The notes: generated by a model from the letters alone, not told the origin. A DNA stretch of 64,000 bases from Eubacterium sp. AB3007 (GCF_000688015.1 NZ_JIAD01000001.1:372001-436000); one strand, 5' to 3'. Counted from the first letter of the stretch, positions 17,117-25,690 are shown. A program made the numbers and translations.

Positions 17117-17971
17117 ATGAATCATGTAATTGTTACCATGCCATCCGCAGAGATCAGGAAGATATCCAGACGACTTCTCTCCGGCAACTGGGGAAAGGTG
17201 TTTCTGGGGATGTTTCTGGCTATTGTTATGATGGATATGATTCCGCAGTTCTTTGAGGCATGCATTCCTTTCGGGAAGATCACGCAATATAACGAGGCGC
17301 TTGGGATCAACCAGAACTACTCGGTGATCGCTTACTTCTACCGGATATTCTTCAATGGTGTGTTTACAGCCGGGATCTGCTCTTTCTTCCTTTCTTTTGT
17401 GAGGATGAGAGACATTAACCCTGGGTACGTGTTCAACGGGTTTGAGTATTATCTGAAAACGCTGGGGCTCATGCTCGTGACAGGGATCTTCATCGTCCTT
17501 TGGTCTCTGCTTCTGATCGTGCCTGGGATCATTGCGGCTCTGCGCTACAGCCAGGCGTTCTACATCCTGGCTGACGACCCCGGCAAGGGGATCATGCAGT
17601 GCATCAACGAGAGTAAGGCGAGGATGCAGGGCAACAAGGCCAAGTTTTTCTGCCTGACCCTGTCTTTCATCGGATGGATCATTCTGGCAGCGATCCCCTC
17701 CGGTGTCCTGGGCGGGATCCTGGGCGCGACAGGTATGATCAACGGAGCCAATGTTGCCGCAGCCACCATGGCCATCACTAGTTCTGTTCCGGGTTTCATC
17801 GCCACGTTCATCGGTACTATCCCGATGGCCTTCGCGATGCTGTATCTGAGCACTGCGGAGACGGTGTTCTACGAGATCATCACAGAGCACATGGTGTTCA
17901 GACGGCCTGAGGAGCAGGCCCAGGAGAGTGCGTTACTTACAGATATGGAGGAAAGAAAAGACACCTTATGA
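17117..17971 (+). CDS. DUF975 family membrane protein
   Basis: A 284-residue protein with about five to six transmembrane helices. It opens with the basic amphipathic segment AEIRKISRRLLSGNWGKVF, typical of DUF975, and contains RYSQAFYILADDPGKGI followed by ALxxS-type spacing and KARMQGNKAKFF, which I recognise from the family. The function of DUF975 is unknown. A strong site (CAGGAGG) precedes the ATG, and the stop overlaps the next gene (ATGA). Confidence 0.85.
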   Translation: MNHVIVTMPSAEIRKISRRLLSGNWGKVFLGMFLAIVMMDMIPQFFEACIPFGKITQYNEALGINQNYSVIAYFYRIFFNGVFTAGICSFFLSFVRMRDINPGYVFNGFEYYLKTLGLMLVTGIFIVLWSLLLIVPGIIAALRYSQAFYILADDPGKGIMQCINESKARMQGNKAKFFCLTLSFIGWIILAAIPSGVLGGILGATGMINGANVAAATMAITSSVPGFIATFIGTIPMAFAMLYLSTAETVFYEIITEHMVFRRPEEQAQESALLTDMEERKDTL

Positions 17972-18600
17972 AGGTATTGATCCTGAGTGGAAGCCCCAGA
18001 AGCGGAGGCAATACAGAAATCGCAATAAAGGAAATGGAAAAGGTCTTTCTGGAGGAAGGAGTGAAGGCTGAGATCTGCCGTGTTGGAAGCAAGGCAATCC
18101 GGGGTTGTATTGCCTGCGGACGCTGCGGCGAGCTCGGGAAGTGTGTGTTCGATGACGATCCCGTCAACGAGATTGCGGAGAAGTTCCGCGAGGCGGATGC
18201 TCTGGTCCTGGCTTCTCCCGTCTACTATGGCTCCGCCAATGCAACCCTGGTGGCGGTGGCAGACAGGCTGTTCTACAGCACATCCTTCTCCAAAACCATG
18301 AAGGTCGGTGCCAGCGTGGTGGTGGCAAGGCGCGGTGGATGCTCTGCTGCATTCGACGAGCTGAACAAGTACTTTCTGATCAGCGGTATGCCGGTGGCAT
18401 CCAGCCAGTACTGGAACAGCGTTCATGGTACGACGGCAGGAGAAGCGGCGCTGGATGCAGAAGGACTGCAGACGATGCGCACCCTGGCCAGGAACATGAC
18501 CTTCCTTATGAGATCCATCCAACTCGGAAAAGAGAAATATGGTCTTCCTTCGGTGGAAGAGCCGCAGGTCACACATTTCATTCGTTCGGATCTCGGCTGA
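17968..18600 (+). CDS. Flavodoxin-fold NAD(P)H-dependent FMN reductase family protein
   Basis: The 210-residue protein opens with the FMN phosphate loop LILSGSPRSGGNTE and has the second flavin loop ASPVYYGSANATL. The CIACGRCGELGKC segment (about residues 45-58) is the cysteine cluster of iron-sulfur flavoprotein-like members. It probably moves electrons to a small quinone or metal substrate; the partner is unknown. It is translationally coupled to the DUF975 gene and ends at a strong terminator. Confidence 0.9.
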   Translation: MKVLILSGSPRSGGNTEIAIKEMEKVFLEEGVKAEICRVGSKAIRGCIACGRCGELGKCVFDDDPVNEIAEKFREADALVLASPVYYGSANATLVAVADRLFYSTSFSKTMKVGASVVVARRGGCSAAFDELNKYFLISGMPVASSQYWNSVHGTTAGEAALDAEGLQTMRTLARNMTFLMRSIQLGKEKYGLPSVEEPQVTHFIRSDLG

Positions 18601-18634
18601 TCTTCGGTAGTTTGGCATACGGACAAAGTTTTTC

Positions 18635-18676
18635 ACTATGGTATTGTTGTGACAATACCATAGTTTTTTTGTTTTT
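18635..18676 (+). terminator. Intrinsic terminator before the Tad locus
   Basis: A perfect 13-bp stem (ACTATGGTATTGT and ACAATACCATAGT, loop TGTG) is followed by TTTTTTGTTTTT. Confidence 0.95.
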
Positions 18677-18718
18677 GTAAGGGTATTGTATGAAAATATA
18701 AATCATGGCAATTTATGG

Positions 18719-18747
18719 TTGACAACCTATGGGGAAGTTGTTATGAT
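18719..18747 (+). promoter_or_regulatory. Consensus sigma-A promoter of the Tad locus
   Basis: A perfect TTGACA, a 17-bp spacer and TATGAT. The start point should be near 18754. The -10 box covers the only upstream in-frame ATG (18743), so that ATG cannot be in the message. Confidence 0.85.
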
Positions 18748-18778
18748 TCGAAAAAACAGTAGAAAGGAGGGGAGAACA

Positions 18779-19792
18779 CTGGAGATTATCCGCGTCGGAA
18801 TCATGCTCCCTGACAAAATGTTTGCAGGGGCATTGGTGAGAGGACTTAGCAGAGAGTGCCGCAACATGACATTCCTTCTGGAGCAGCCGGAGTATGCTGA
18901 TCTCATTCTTACGGATGAAGTTTGTCCACAGGAGTATCAGAAAGACAGATATCTCTATCTGGTAAACGAACCGAGCAGGGCGGAAGAGAGAGTGGATCTG
19001 GTCTTTCGCTACGAAGATTGCAGGAGCATCGTCAACCGTTTGACACATCTGTATTATCTGCTTACGGGGAGGAATCTGGAGTACCGGGGGACTACTGCGT
19101 TTCGAGTCATCAGTTTTCTGGGGGAGGCAGGAGGCTGTGGCGTCACATCGCTATGTTTGTCGGTGGGCAGGATGCTTTCGATCCTCTATGGTTGCCACTG
19201 TCTCTATCTGTCACTAACACCTCTGGATGGTTCCGGACAGTACGTTGGATACAGCGAGGGTGGCGATCTGCAAAGGCTGTTTTATCAGCTGGAAGCGGGG
19301 AAGGAGGTCCCTTTGGGGGCACATCTGCTCTCTGATGGGTATCTTGACAGACTTCGCGTACCAATGCTGAACCATTATTTGACGGAGATCGATGGACAGG
19401 TCCTGGCGTCTCTGATGGAGACGGTGAACAGGATGGGACAATATGAATATGTGCTCATCGATATCGGGACGATGTATGCCGGTGGGGTCATCGATCTTCT
19501 TCGTAACAGTGATGGCTATGTCTTTGTGAGAAACGGAAGTCGGTACATGGAGGAGGAACGAGCTGATCACCTGATAGGGACGCTTGGAATCTCCGAGATC
19601 AAAGGGATCCGCGTGAGGAACATGGTAAGAGGAAAGGAGGAAACGTATGATGATGAAATGCAGATAAGGTATTGCAGGCAGGCTTTTGTGTGGAGGGACG
19701 GTCGGATCGAGATCGACCTGAACACGTCGTACGGGTCGGAGGTAGCAATGCTTTGTGAGAGGATATTGGGAGAATATGACAATGGGAAGTAA
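18779..19792 (+). CDS. TadZ/CpaE-like P-loop protein, first gene of the Tad locus
   Basis: A 337-residue protein with an N-terminal receiver-like domain (about 1-100) and a MinD/ParA-like ATPase domain with a degenerate Walker A (FLGEAGGCGVTSLCLSVG, about 111-128) lacking the usual lysines. Later DIG and VLIDIG motifs fit the fold. TadZ proteins place the pilus machine at a cell site. I start it at CTG because GGAGG lies eight bases upstream and the consensus promoter puts the ATG at 18743 outside the transcript; the next ATG (18803) has no site. If CTG is not used, 18743 is the alternative. Confidence 0.75.
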   Translation: MEIIRVGIMLPDKMFAGALVRGLSRECRNMTFLLEQPEYADLILTDEVCPQEYQKDRYLYLVNEPSRAEERVDLVFRYEDCRSIVNRLTHLYYLLTGRNLEYRGTTAFRVISFLGEAGGCGVTSLCLSVGRMLSILYGCHCLYLSLTPLDGSGQYVGYSEGGDLQRLFYQLEAGKEVPLGAHLLSDGYLDRLRVPMLNHYLTEIDGQVLASLMETVNRMGQYEYVLIDIGTMYAGGVIDLLRNSDGYVFVRNGSRYMEEERADHLIGTLGISEIKGIRVRNMVRGKEETYDDEMQIRYCRQAFVWRDGRIEIDLNTSYGSEVAMLCERILGEYDNGK

Positions 19793-20987
19793 AAATTCTG
19801 TCATAGAGGTGAAGACGGCAGCGATAAGGCGTGCACTTTCTGACACTGCCATGGACGAGGAAGCCTATGAGTCGATGCTGGAGAATATCGTGTTAAATGG
19901 TGATCCATATCTCACTTACAGAGAAGCCAAGGAGGCGCTACGACTGATCCGTTCGCGCACGAGAAGCAACCTCGGGATTCTGGATAAGTACGTCCGGAAT
20001 CCCGAGATCAAAGAGATCATGGTAAACGGAGAGGCGGAGATATTCCTGGAGACGGGGAAAGGAATGGAGAAGGCGCCGGAAAGGTTCGATTCTGTGGAAG
20101 AGATCGAGGAGATCATGCGAAACATCGCGGCAGCAGTCCATCGGGAGATCAATGAGATGAATCCCATCCTGGATGCTCGTTTATCGGATGGTTCCAGAGT
20201 GAACGCTGTGTATAAGAATATCGCGGTGGGTGGCCCGGCTATCACCATACGCAAGTTTTCCAAGGAACATATTACACTGGAGCAGATCAGGAGCGGTGGA
20301 GGGATCACGGCGGAGTGTGCTGAGGCGCTGCAGATACTGGTGGCCGGGGGCTACAACATCTTCATTAGCGGGGGGACATCCAGCGGCAAGACGACCTTTC
20401 TGAATGCGCTGGCGGACAGCATTCCAGCGGAAGAGCGTGTCATCGTCATCGAGGATTCCAGAGAGCTGATGCTGCGTCAGATCGACAATATCGTTCAGAT
20501 GGAATGCCATAATGCGAATACCGTAGGAAAGGGGCAGGTGACCATGGACATGCTGATCCGTACCAGCCTCCGCATGAGACCGGACCGAATCATCGTAGGA
20601 GAAGTGCGGGGCAGTGAGGTGGCGGAGATGCTGCAGGCGATGAATACCGGACATGACGGGTGTATCTCTACCGGGCACGGCAATTCCGTAACGGCCATGC
20701 TCCGTCGTCTGGAGTATATGTATATGATGGCATCGGAGGTTCCGCTTGGCGCCATCCGTGGACAGATCGTGGAAGGTATAGATATCATGCTTCATATGAG
20801 CCGGTTAGCTGATGGGCGAAGAGTGGTGACGGAGGTACAGGAACTCTGCGGGTACGAGGGAGACAACTATCAATTGAATCCCCTGTTCCTGTATGGGGAA
20901 GAGGGTACCCTGCAGAGAACGGGCAATCGTCTTCAGTCGAGAACTAAGCTGATGACACGGGGGTTGGATAGAAATGACAGATTATAG
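19782..20987 (+). CDS. cpaF: TadA/CpaF-type secretion ATPase
   Basis: The hexameric motor ATPase of type IVb (Flp/Tad) pilus assembly. The 401 residues include the N-terminal two-helix and Per-ARNT-Sim-like part, Walker A GGTSSGKTT (about 195), the Asp box VIVIEDSREL, Walker B PDRIIVGEVRGSE and the His box STGHGNS. I chose the ATG nine bases after GGGAG, overlapping the upstream stop by 11 bases; another ATG six bases earlier is too close to the site. It overlaps tadB by 14 bases. Confidence 0.93.
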   Translation: MGSKNSVIEVKTAAIRRALSDTAMDEEAYESMLENIVLNGDPYLTYREAKEALRLIRSRTRSNLGILDKYVRNPEIKEIMVNGEAEIFLETGKGMEKAPERFDSVEEIEEIMRNIAAAVHREINEMNPILDARLSDGSRVNAVYKNIAVGGPAITIRKFSKEHITLEQIRSGGGITAECAEALQILVAGGYNIFISGGTSSGKTTFLNALADSIPAEERVIVIEDSRELMLRQIDNIVQMECHNANTVGKGQVTMDMLIRTSLRMRPDRIIVGEVRGSEVAEMLQAMNTGHDGCISTGHGNSVTAMLRRLEYMYMMASEVPLGAIRGQIVEGIDIMLHMSRLADGRRVVTEVQELCGYEGDNYQLNPLFLYGEEGTLQRTGNRLQSRTKLMTRGLDRNDRL

Positions 20988-21717
20988 GGTATATGTACTA
21001 TCCAGACAACAAAAATTGTATCTGGGAGCAGGACTGGTCCTGTTTCTGGCTGCGGGAGGATACCTGTTCTATGGAAGTATGCTGGCTGTTGCATTGATGC
21101 CCCTGTTGTTTTGTCCAATGAGCAGGAAACTGGGGACAATGCTGGCAGCAGAGAACAGAAAAAAACTCAGATCCAGATTTCGCGATCTCCTGTACTGCAT
21201 CTCGGCCTCTTTTGCCTCTGGCAGACATATGCGGGAGGCAATCGGGGAGGCACGACAAGAACTTAACTCTATGTACGGCGAAAAGGATATGATCGTGCGA
21301 GAGTTGGACCATATGCTGCGCCGGATGCAGGTCAATGGGGAACCCGATGTGGCTGTGCTCCGTGATTTTGCGGAGAGGTCAGGGCTGGAAGATGTCCATG
21401 ATTTCGTCCGCATCTATCAGGCCTGCAGAGAGACCGGGGGAGATATTGTTTTCGCCATGAATAAGACGGCCAGGGTGATCGGAGAAAAGATCACAATCGA
21501 ACAGGAGATCCGAACCATTGTTCAGCAAAAGAAAGCAGAAGGGAGGATCATTACGGTCATGCCGATCCTGATCATCCTGTTTCTAAAGGGAATTTCGCCG
21601 GAGTATCTGGAAGTGATGTATACGACGGTTGGAGGAAGACTGATGATGACGATGGCTGTTGCCGGGATCATCGGTGCCTATCTGTGGATAGAAAGGATCA
21701 CGGATATCGATGTTTAG
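20974..21717 (+). CDS. TadB-like inner-membrane platform protein (T2SSF)
   Basis: A 247-residue protein with two N-terminal hydrophobic helices (about 17-55), a cytoplasmic T2SSF domain (about 70-190, with FRDLLYCISASFASGRHMREAI) and two C-terminal helices (about 192-240). TadB and TadC form the membrane base on which the ATPase acts. It overlaps both neighbours, which fits a tightly coupled operon. Confidence 0.9.
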   Translation: MTDYRVYVLSRQQKLYLGAGLVLFLAAGGYLFYGSMLAVALMPLLFCPMSRKLGTMLAAENRKKLRSRFRDLLYCISASFASGRHMREAIGEARQELNSMYGEKDMIVRELDHMLRRMQVNGEPDVAVLRDFAERSGLEDVHDFVRIYQACRETGGDIVFAMNKTARVIGEKITIEQEIRTIVQQKKAEGRIITVMPILIILFLKGISPEYLEVMYTTVGGRLMMTMAVAGIIGAYLWIERITDIDV

Positions 21718-22714
21718 AGAGGGAAGGGAACGGATAGCAGCCTTCTTGAAAAATGGAAAAAACCGACGGATCATCTTGCTGGTGGTTGCGGTATCTGTTC
21801 TTTTGAGTGGTGTAGCTATAGGGAAAGAACACATGAGGTCGAAAGGCTTTGTGCAGGATGAGAAGGGGGAGATCGTCTCCGTGGAGAAGAGGCGGGCCAA
21901 AGACACAGAGGTTTTCACATTGCATGTGAAGGTGTGTCGGGAGGGTGTCACTGCGGAACGAGATGTGACGTTGACGCTGCGAGGTGAAAGGCAGAAGAAA
22001 AGTTCGCCTGTCGACAGGTCAGATCCGGCAGCCAAGCTCGACAGAGAGCTGGAGGGTGCGATCAGTGAGGCAGAAGAAGGAAAGGGAAAGTATATCGAAC
22101 TCCCTCTCGCCCTGCAAGATGGTACCAGAATACGGTGGAGCAAGTCGAACCAGTCAGCGCCAATTATGTTTCTGCTGTTTCCTGTCGGCATCATCCCCTT
22201 GCTGTATCTCTCGGATCAGAAGAAGGACAGGGAAGTGTGTAGGATGAGAACAGAGAGTGTACGCAGATCACTTCCGGTGTTCACGGATCAGGTTATGATC
22301 CTGTTATCCTGCGGGCTGATCCTGTCAGATGCGTTTAACAGGATCGCTGAGGGATATCGAACGGACCCGACAAAGAACAGTTTCTTTGAGAGACTTATCG
22401 TAGACTGTCAGGAGTGCGCCGCCAGAACCAATCGGAGTCTGGTAACGATTCTGAACGAGAAAGCGGATCAGTATAGGATCCGAGAATTTACAAGGATTGT
22501 AGGATATATTTCAGAAAATCAATACAGAGGTGTGGATCTGTCCGGCAAACTGGAGGCCTCCGGCAGAGAACTGTGGGAGGCACGCAAGAAGCAGGCTGAG
22601 GAGAAGGGGCGGATGGCAGAGACTAAGCTGACGATGCCGCTGGCCGTGCTTCTTCTGGTGCTGATCCTGGTGACAGCAGCGCCGGCGATCCTGCAGGTAA
22701 AAGGAGGAACATGA
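21710..22714 (+). CDS. TadC-like platform protein with an N-terminal extracytoplasmic domain
   Basis: The C-terminal half (about 165-334) is T2SSF-like, with VRRSLPVFTDQVMILLSCGLILSD reduced here to its core SLPVFTDQ and a final hydrophobic helix. Unlike TadB, about 100 charged, beta-rich residues (about 40-140) lie between a first helix (21-38) and a second (about 147-163), so that domain probably faces outward. I recall comparable N-terminal extensions in TadC of other Clostridia but no named domain. It may contact the pilin or the cell wall. Confidence 0.85.
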   Translation: MFREGRERIAAFLKNGKNRRIILLVVAVSVLLSGVAIGKEHMRSKGFVQDEKGEIVSVEKRRAKDTEVFTLHVKVCREGVTAERDVTLTLRGERQKKSSPVDRSDPAAKLDRELEGAISEAEEGKGKYIELPLALQDGTRIRWSKSNQSAPIMFLLFPVGIIPLLYLSDQKKDREVCRMRTESVRRSLPVFTDQVMILLSCGLILSDAFNRIAEGYRTDPTKNSFFERLIVDCQECAARTNRSLVTILNEKADQYRIREFTRIVGYISENQYRGVDLSGKLEASGRELWEARKKQAEEKGRMAETKLTMPLAVLLLVLILVTAAPAILQVKGGT

Positions 22715-22715
22715 G

Positions 22716-22871
22716 ATGAAGAGATGGTTTGGCAATAAGATGGGGGCAGTCGTGCCTATGGAAATGGTACAGGTGGCGATCCTGATCGCTCTGGCGGTGG
22801 CGTTGGGGATCATATTCAAGACGGAGATCACCGCCTTTGTCAACAAAACGTTTGATGCTCTCAATGGATAG
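22716..22871 (+). CDS. Flp1-like type IVb pilin (51 aa)
   Basis: A very small protein with a basic N-terminus (MKRWFGNKMG), a glutamate at residue 16 and one long hydrophobic helix (about 18-34, VQVAILIALAVALGIIF), then a short polar tail. This is the size and layout of Flp1-family pilins in Clostridia Tad loci. AAAGGAGG lies well placed upstream. Processing probably occurs after glycine 10, but the glutamate is at mature position +6 rather than the usual +5, so cleavage is uncertain. It is the best candidate for the major pilus subunit. Confidence 0.8.
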   Translation: MKRWFGNKMGAVVPMEMVQVAILIALAVALGIIFKTEITAFVNKTFDALNG

Positions 22872-22881
22872 GAGGCATCTT

Positions 22882-23199
22882 TTGAAAGGAAAACGTGGGA
22901 GCACGATGGTGGAGGCGGCGATGGTGCTCCCGCTCCTGCTTCTCAGTGTTTTGTCGACGATCCTTCTGGTGTTGTACTTTTATGCATCACTGGATTCTCA
23001 GATACACACACAAACGAAGGCGATCGAGAATGGTCTCTCTTCCCGGGCTATGTTCCGTATCGTACAAGAAGAGACCAGTACCAGTGTGCCTTTGCGAGGT
23101 ATCGTGGAGAAAACGATGAGGCGGGAGTATCGCGCAAAACACTACGTGATCAACATAGGGGAGGCGATCCGGCTTGGAAGGAAATTCACAGAAGAATAA
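22882..23199 (+). CDS. TadE-like pseudopilin
   Basis: The protein opens MKGKRGSTMVEAAMVLPLLLL, the classic TadE/TadF N-terminus: basic leader, glycine, glutamate and a hydrophobic helix (about 10-33). The rest (to 105 residues) is polar and extracytoplasmic. It starts at TTG seven bases after AGGAGG; an ATG 18 bases upstream has no site. TadE-like minor pilins are needed for pilus assembly. Confidence 0.85.
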   Translation: MKGKRGSTMVEAAMVLPLLLLSVLSTILLVLYFYASLDSQIHTQTKAIENGLSSRAMFRIVQEETSTSVPLRGIVEKTMRREYRAKHYVINIGEAIRLGRKFTEE

Positions 23200-24436
23200 G
23201 CGAGGTTCGGTAGCCATCACGGTGATCATGCTCATGACAGGACTTCTAATCCTGATCACCGCATACATCCATGCCTCCAAAACACTGGCTGTACGGGGAT
23301 GCACCAGAGAAATGGGGCTTATGTGGTGTGAGTCCGTTCTTGGGGAATATGATCTGAACCTCCAACGCCGGTACGGGATCTTCGGATTTTATGGGACGGT
23401 CGATGAGATCGGGGAGAAGATCGATCGCTACGCCATGTGTTCCTTTCGGGGCAAGAAGTATGTGGACTACAAGGGAGCTGCCGTACAGTTATTTGACTAT
23501 AGCCTGGAGAGTCCTCTGAACGTCCGTAAGCAGGTGGTCGCCATGGGTAAGTATGTAGCAGCAGGTGACCTGGTGAAACCGATCCCTGAGATACATGCCT
23601 GGAAGGACGGAAGCAGTTGTGTCAGGGGCGGAGAAGAGATATGGACGGAGCTCCCTTCGGAAGGCAGCAGTGGTGGTCTTTCGGTTGCTGCGCTCAAGGC
23701 TGCCCTGGAAGGGCTCAGTGATCCAGGAGAGGTGGTGAAGGAGGGGACAGACCGCTACTTCGAAAACAGATACATCCTTCGGTATTTCAGTCATGAGGGT
23801 GAGAAGAACGACCTTGGAAATACTTATCTGGATGGAGAGGTGGAATACATTCTCTGTGGAAAACATACGGACGAAGAGAACCGGAAGGGAGTACGCGCCA
23901 GAATCACGGCCATTCGGTTTGCTGCTAACATGGTGTATATTCTGAAGGACCCTAAGATGAATGGAGAGACCATGGCGGTGGCAGAGGTGATCACACCAGG
24001 TCCGGCGGCCGTGGTGACCCAGAAAGCACTCCAGAGCGCCTGGGCTCTTGCGGAGAGTAACAACGACTACAAGCTTTTGATGAACGGGAAAAAGGTACCT
24101 ATGGTTAAAACACAGCATTCCTGGGCCATTGATCTGGAATCCATCACAGGCGGAAAGGTGAAGGAAGAGGAGAATCCGAAGTTCAAAAGCAAGGTCCCTT
24201 ATGTTGACCCGGGGAATACAGCCGGACAGGAGTATCGCGATTATCTTGAATTACTCTGCTATCTGATGGACAGTGATGTGAAGATACTGCGACTGATGGA
24301 TCTGATCCAGATCAACATGAGATGTTTCTATTACGGAGATTTTAGATTGAAGGATTATAATGGGGGATTACGTTGTGTGTTGAGGGTGAATGATGAGGAA
24401 CAGGAGATCGCAAAGGTATATCAGGGAAAGCCGTAA
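23174..24436 (+). CDS. DUF5702-like Tad-locus surface protein
   Basis: A 420-residue protein with a short basic leader (KNKRGSVAITVIMLM), one N-terminal transmembrane helix (about 13-32) and a large extracytoplasmic part, including LGEYDLNLQRRYGIFGFYG, which resembles the DUF5702 proteins of Clostridia Tad loci. Its job may be that of a TadG-like component. It starts at TTG after GGGGAGG and overlaps the TadE-like gene by 26 bases and the next gene by 47. Confidence 0.75.
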   Translation: MEGNSQKNKRGSVAITVIMLMTGLLILITAYIHASKTLAVRGCTREMGLMWCESVLGEYDLNLQRRYGIFGFYGTVDEIGEKIDRYAMCSFRGKKYVDYKGAAVQLFDYSLESPLNVRKQVVAMGKYVAAGDLVKPIPEIHAWKDGSSCVRGGEEIWTELPSEGSSGGLSVAALKAALEGLSDPGEVVKEGTDRYFENRYILRYFSHEGEKNDLGNTYLDGEVEYILCGKHTDEENRKGVRARITAIRFAANMVYILKDPKMNGETMAVAEVITPGPAAVVTQKALQSAWALAESNNDYKLLMNGKKVPMVKTQHSWAIDLESITGGKVKEEENPKFKSKVPYVDPGNTAGQEYRDYLELLCYLMDSDVKILRLMDLIQINMRCFYYGDFRLKDYNGGLRCVLRVNDEEQEIAKVYQGKP

Positions 24437-25166
24437 GGGGTTCTTAGACTGCAGAGGGGCATATATCGTAGAGGCGGCTTTGGTGCTCCCACTGTTTATC
24501 CTGGCCATGCTTCTGATGGTAAACGTGATCCCGGTCATCGGTAAGTGTGAGAACATCACCTACGGGGCGGCAGAAGAAATGAGGATGGAGATGGCGAAAT
24601 CCGCATTTCGTCGTGATCCGGTTGCGTTTCCGGTACTCCTTCCCGCAAGGGTATATAAAGAAAACAGCAGAGTGGAACATTTTCTGGTGACCGGATATCG
24701 TTATCGGTATGCGGCAGGAGACGAGGATGACCTGATCAGTGTGCGGTTTGCCTGCCGGTTCTCTCAACCGGACCCCTTCGGAATCTTCAGTAAGATCCGG
24801 TTCCAGGGGGCACTGATGGGGAGGGCGTATACCGGCAGTTATTATAAAGGGCAGAAGCAGGAACAGGATCTGGTCTGCGTATTTCCGGAGGAGGGAAGGT
24901 GCTACCATAGCAAGACATGCACTCATGTGAAAGCGAACTGCAGACAGACCTACCTGACTGGGGAGATCCGGAAGAAATATCGTTCCTGTCCCAATTGCAA
25001 ATCCGGAAAGGCGAAGATCGGAACGCCTGTGTTCTGTTTTGAGGCATATGGCGAGGCGTATCATCTTGCCGGGTGCAGGGCCGTAAAACGATACTATATC
25101 AAGATCAGCCGGAGATCGGCCAAAGAAAGTGGATATGTGGCGTGCAGCAAGTGCGGAGGAGGGTGA
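24390..25166 (+). CDS. TadE-like protein with tandem cysteine-rich C-terminal motifs
   Basis: A 258-residue protein. The N-terminus (CRGAYIVEAALVLPLFILA, helix about 25-48) is TadE-like. The C-terminal third has two copies of a YH-x3-C ... C-x2-C pattern: CYHSKTC followed by CPNC (about 170-202), and AYHLAGC followed by CSKC (about 222-255). Each copy could bind a metal ion, or the cysteines could be disulfide-bonded outside the cell. An ATG three bases later (24393) is an equally good start. The role is unknown. Confidence 0.8.
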   Translation: MMRNRRSQRYIRESRKGFLDCRGAYIVEAALVLPLFILAMLLMVNVIPVIGKCENITYGAAEEMRMEMAKSAFRRDPVAFPVLLPARVYKENSRVEHFLVTGYRYRYAAGDEDDLISVRFACRFSQPDPFGIFSKIRFQGALMGRAYTGSYYKGQKQEQDLVCVFPEEGRCYHSKTCTHVKANCRQTYLTGEIRKKYRSCPNCKSGKAKIGTPVFCFEAYGEAYHLAGCRAVKRYYIKISRRSAKESGYVACSKCGGG

Positions 25167-25168
25167 TC

Positions 25169-25690
25169 ATGGATCAGCTAGAGGTCAAGTATGGAAAGGG
25201 GCAAGTTGCAGAATATCAGAAGGATATCCTCAGCATGCAGGTTTGTCCGCTGTTCCTGCAACAGATCTTTGTTACCGGGGAAGAACAGGACTCTGCGATG
25301 GTAAAAATGGAGGAATATATGCCGATGCTCTCGCTGGAGCACCTGCGTGAGGAAGAGGGAATCAGCATTATGATCTCTCTTCTGACGGGAATGATCGAGG
25401 CAGAGCGAAGGTATATGTTCATTGGAGAATACCGGGTGGACGTGGGTGTTCTCTGTGTAAGCAGGGACCTGAAGAAAGCAAGGCTGGTGTTCGTTCCACG
25501 GCACTACACCAATCAGGTGGCACTGTTTCAGGATCTGATCGGTATATTGCGCCACATGGAAAACAAGGTGCCGGCGGAAGACGGCAGGTTTCTGCGGGAA
25601 GGGATCGAGTATATTGCCAAGGGGAACGGTAGCCTCACCAGAATGCGGCAGCGGTTCGTGTTGCTGCACAGGAAGGTGAGGGAGGAGTGA
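25169..25690 (+). CDS. Unknown protein ending the Tad locus (possibly DUF6382-like)
   Basis: A 173-residue soluble protein with no signal or membrane helix. Segments such as IFVTGEEQDSAMVKMEEYMPML and the aromatic-rich middle recall the DUF6382 domain found at the N-terminus of some FHA-domain proteins, here without an FHA domain; I am unsure. The site GGAGGAGGG precedes the ATG, two bases after the previous stop, so it belongs to the Tad transcript. A cytoplasmic regulatory or assembly role is possible. Confidence 0.65.
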   Translation: MDQLEVKYGKGQVAEYQKDILSMQVCPLFLQQIFVTGEEQDSAMVKMEEYMPMLSLEHLREEEGISIMISLLTGMIEAERRYMFIGEYRVDVGVLCVSRDLKKARLVFVPRHYTNQVALFQDLIGILRHMENKVPAEDGRFLREGIEYIAKGNGSLTRMRQRFVLLHRKVREE

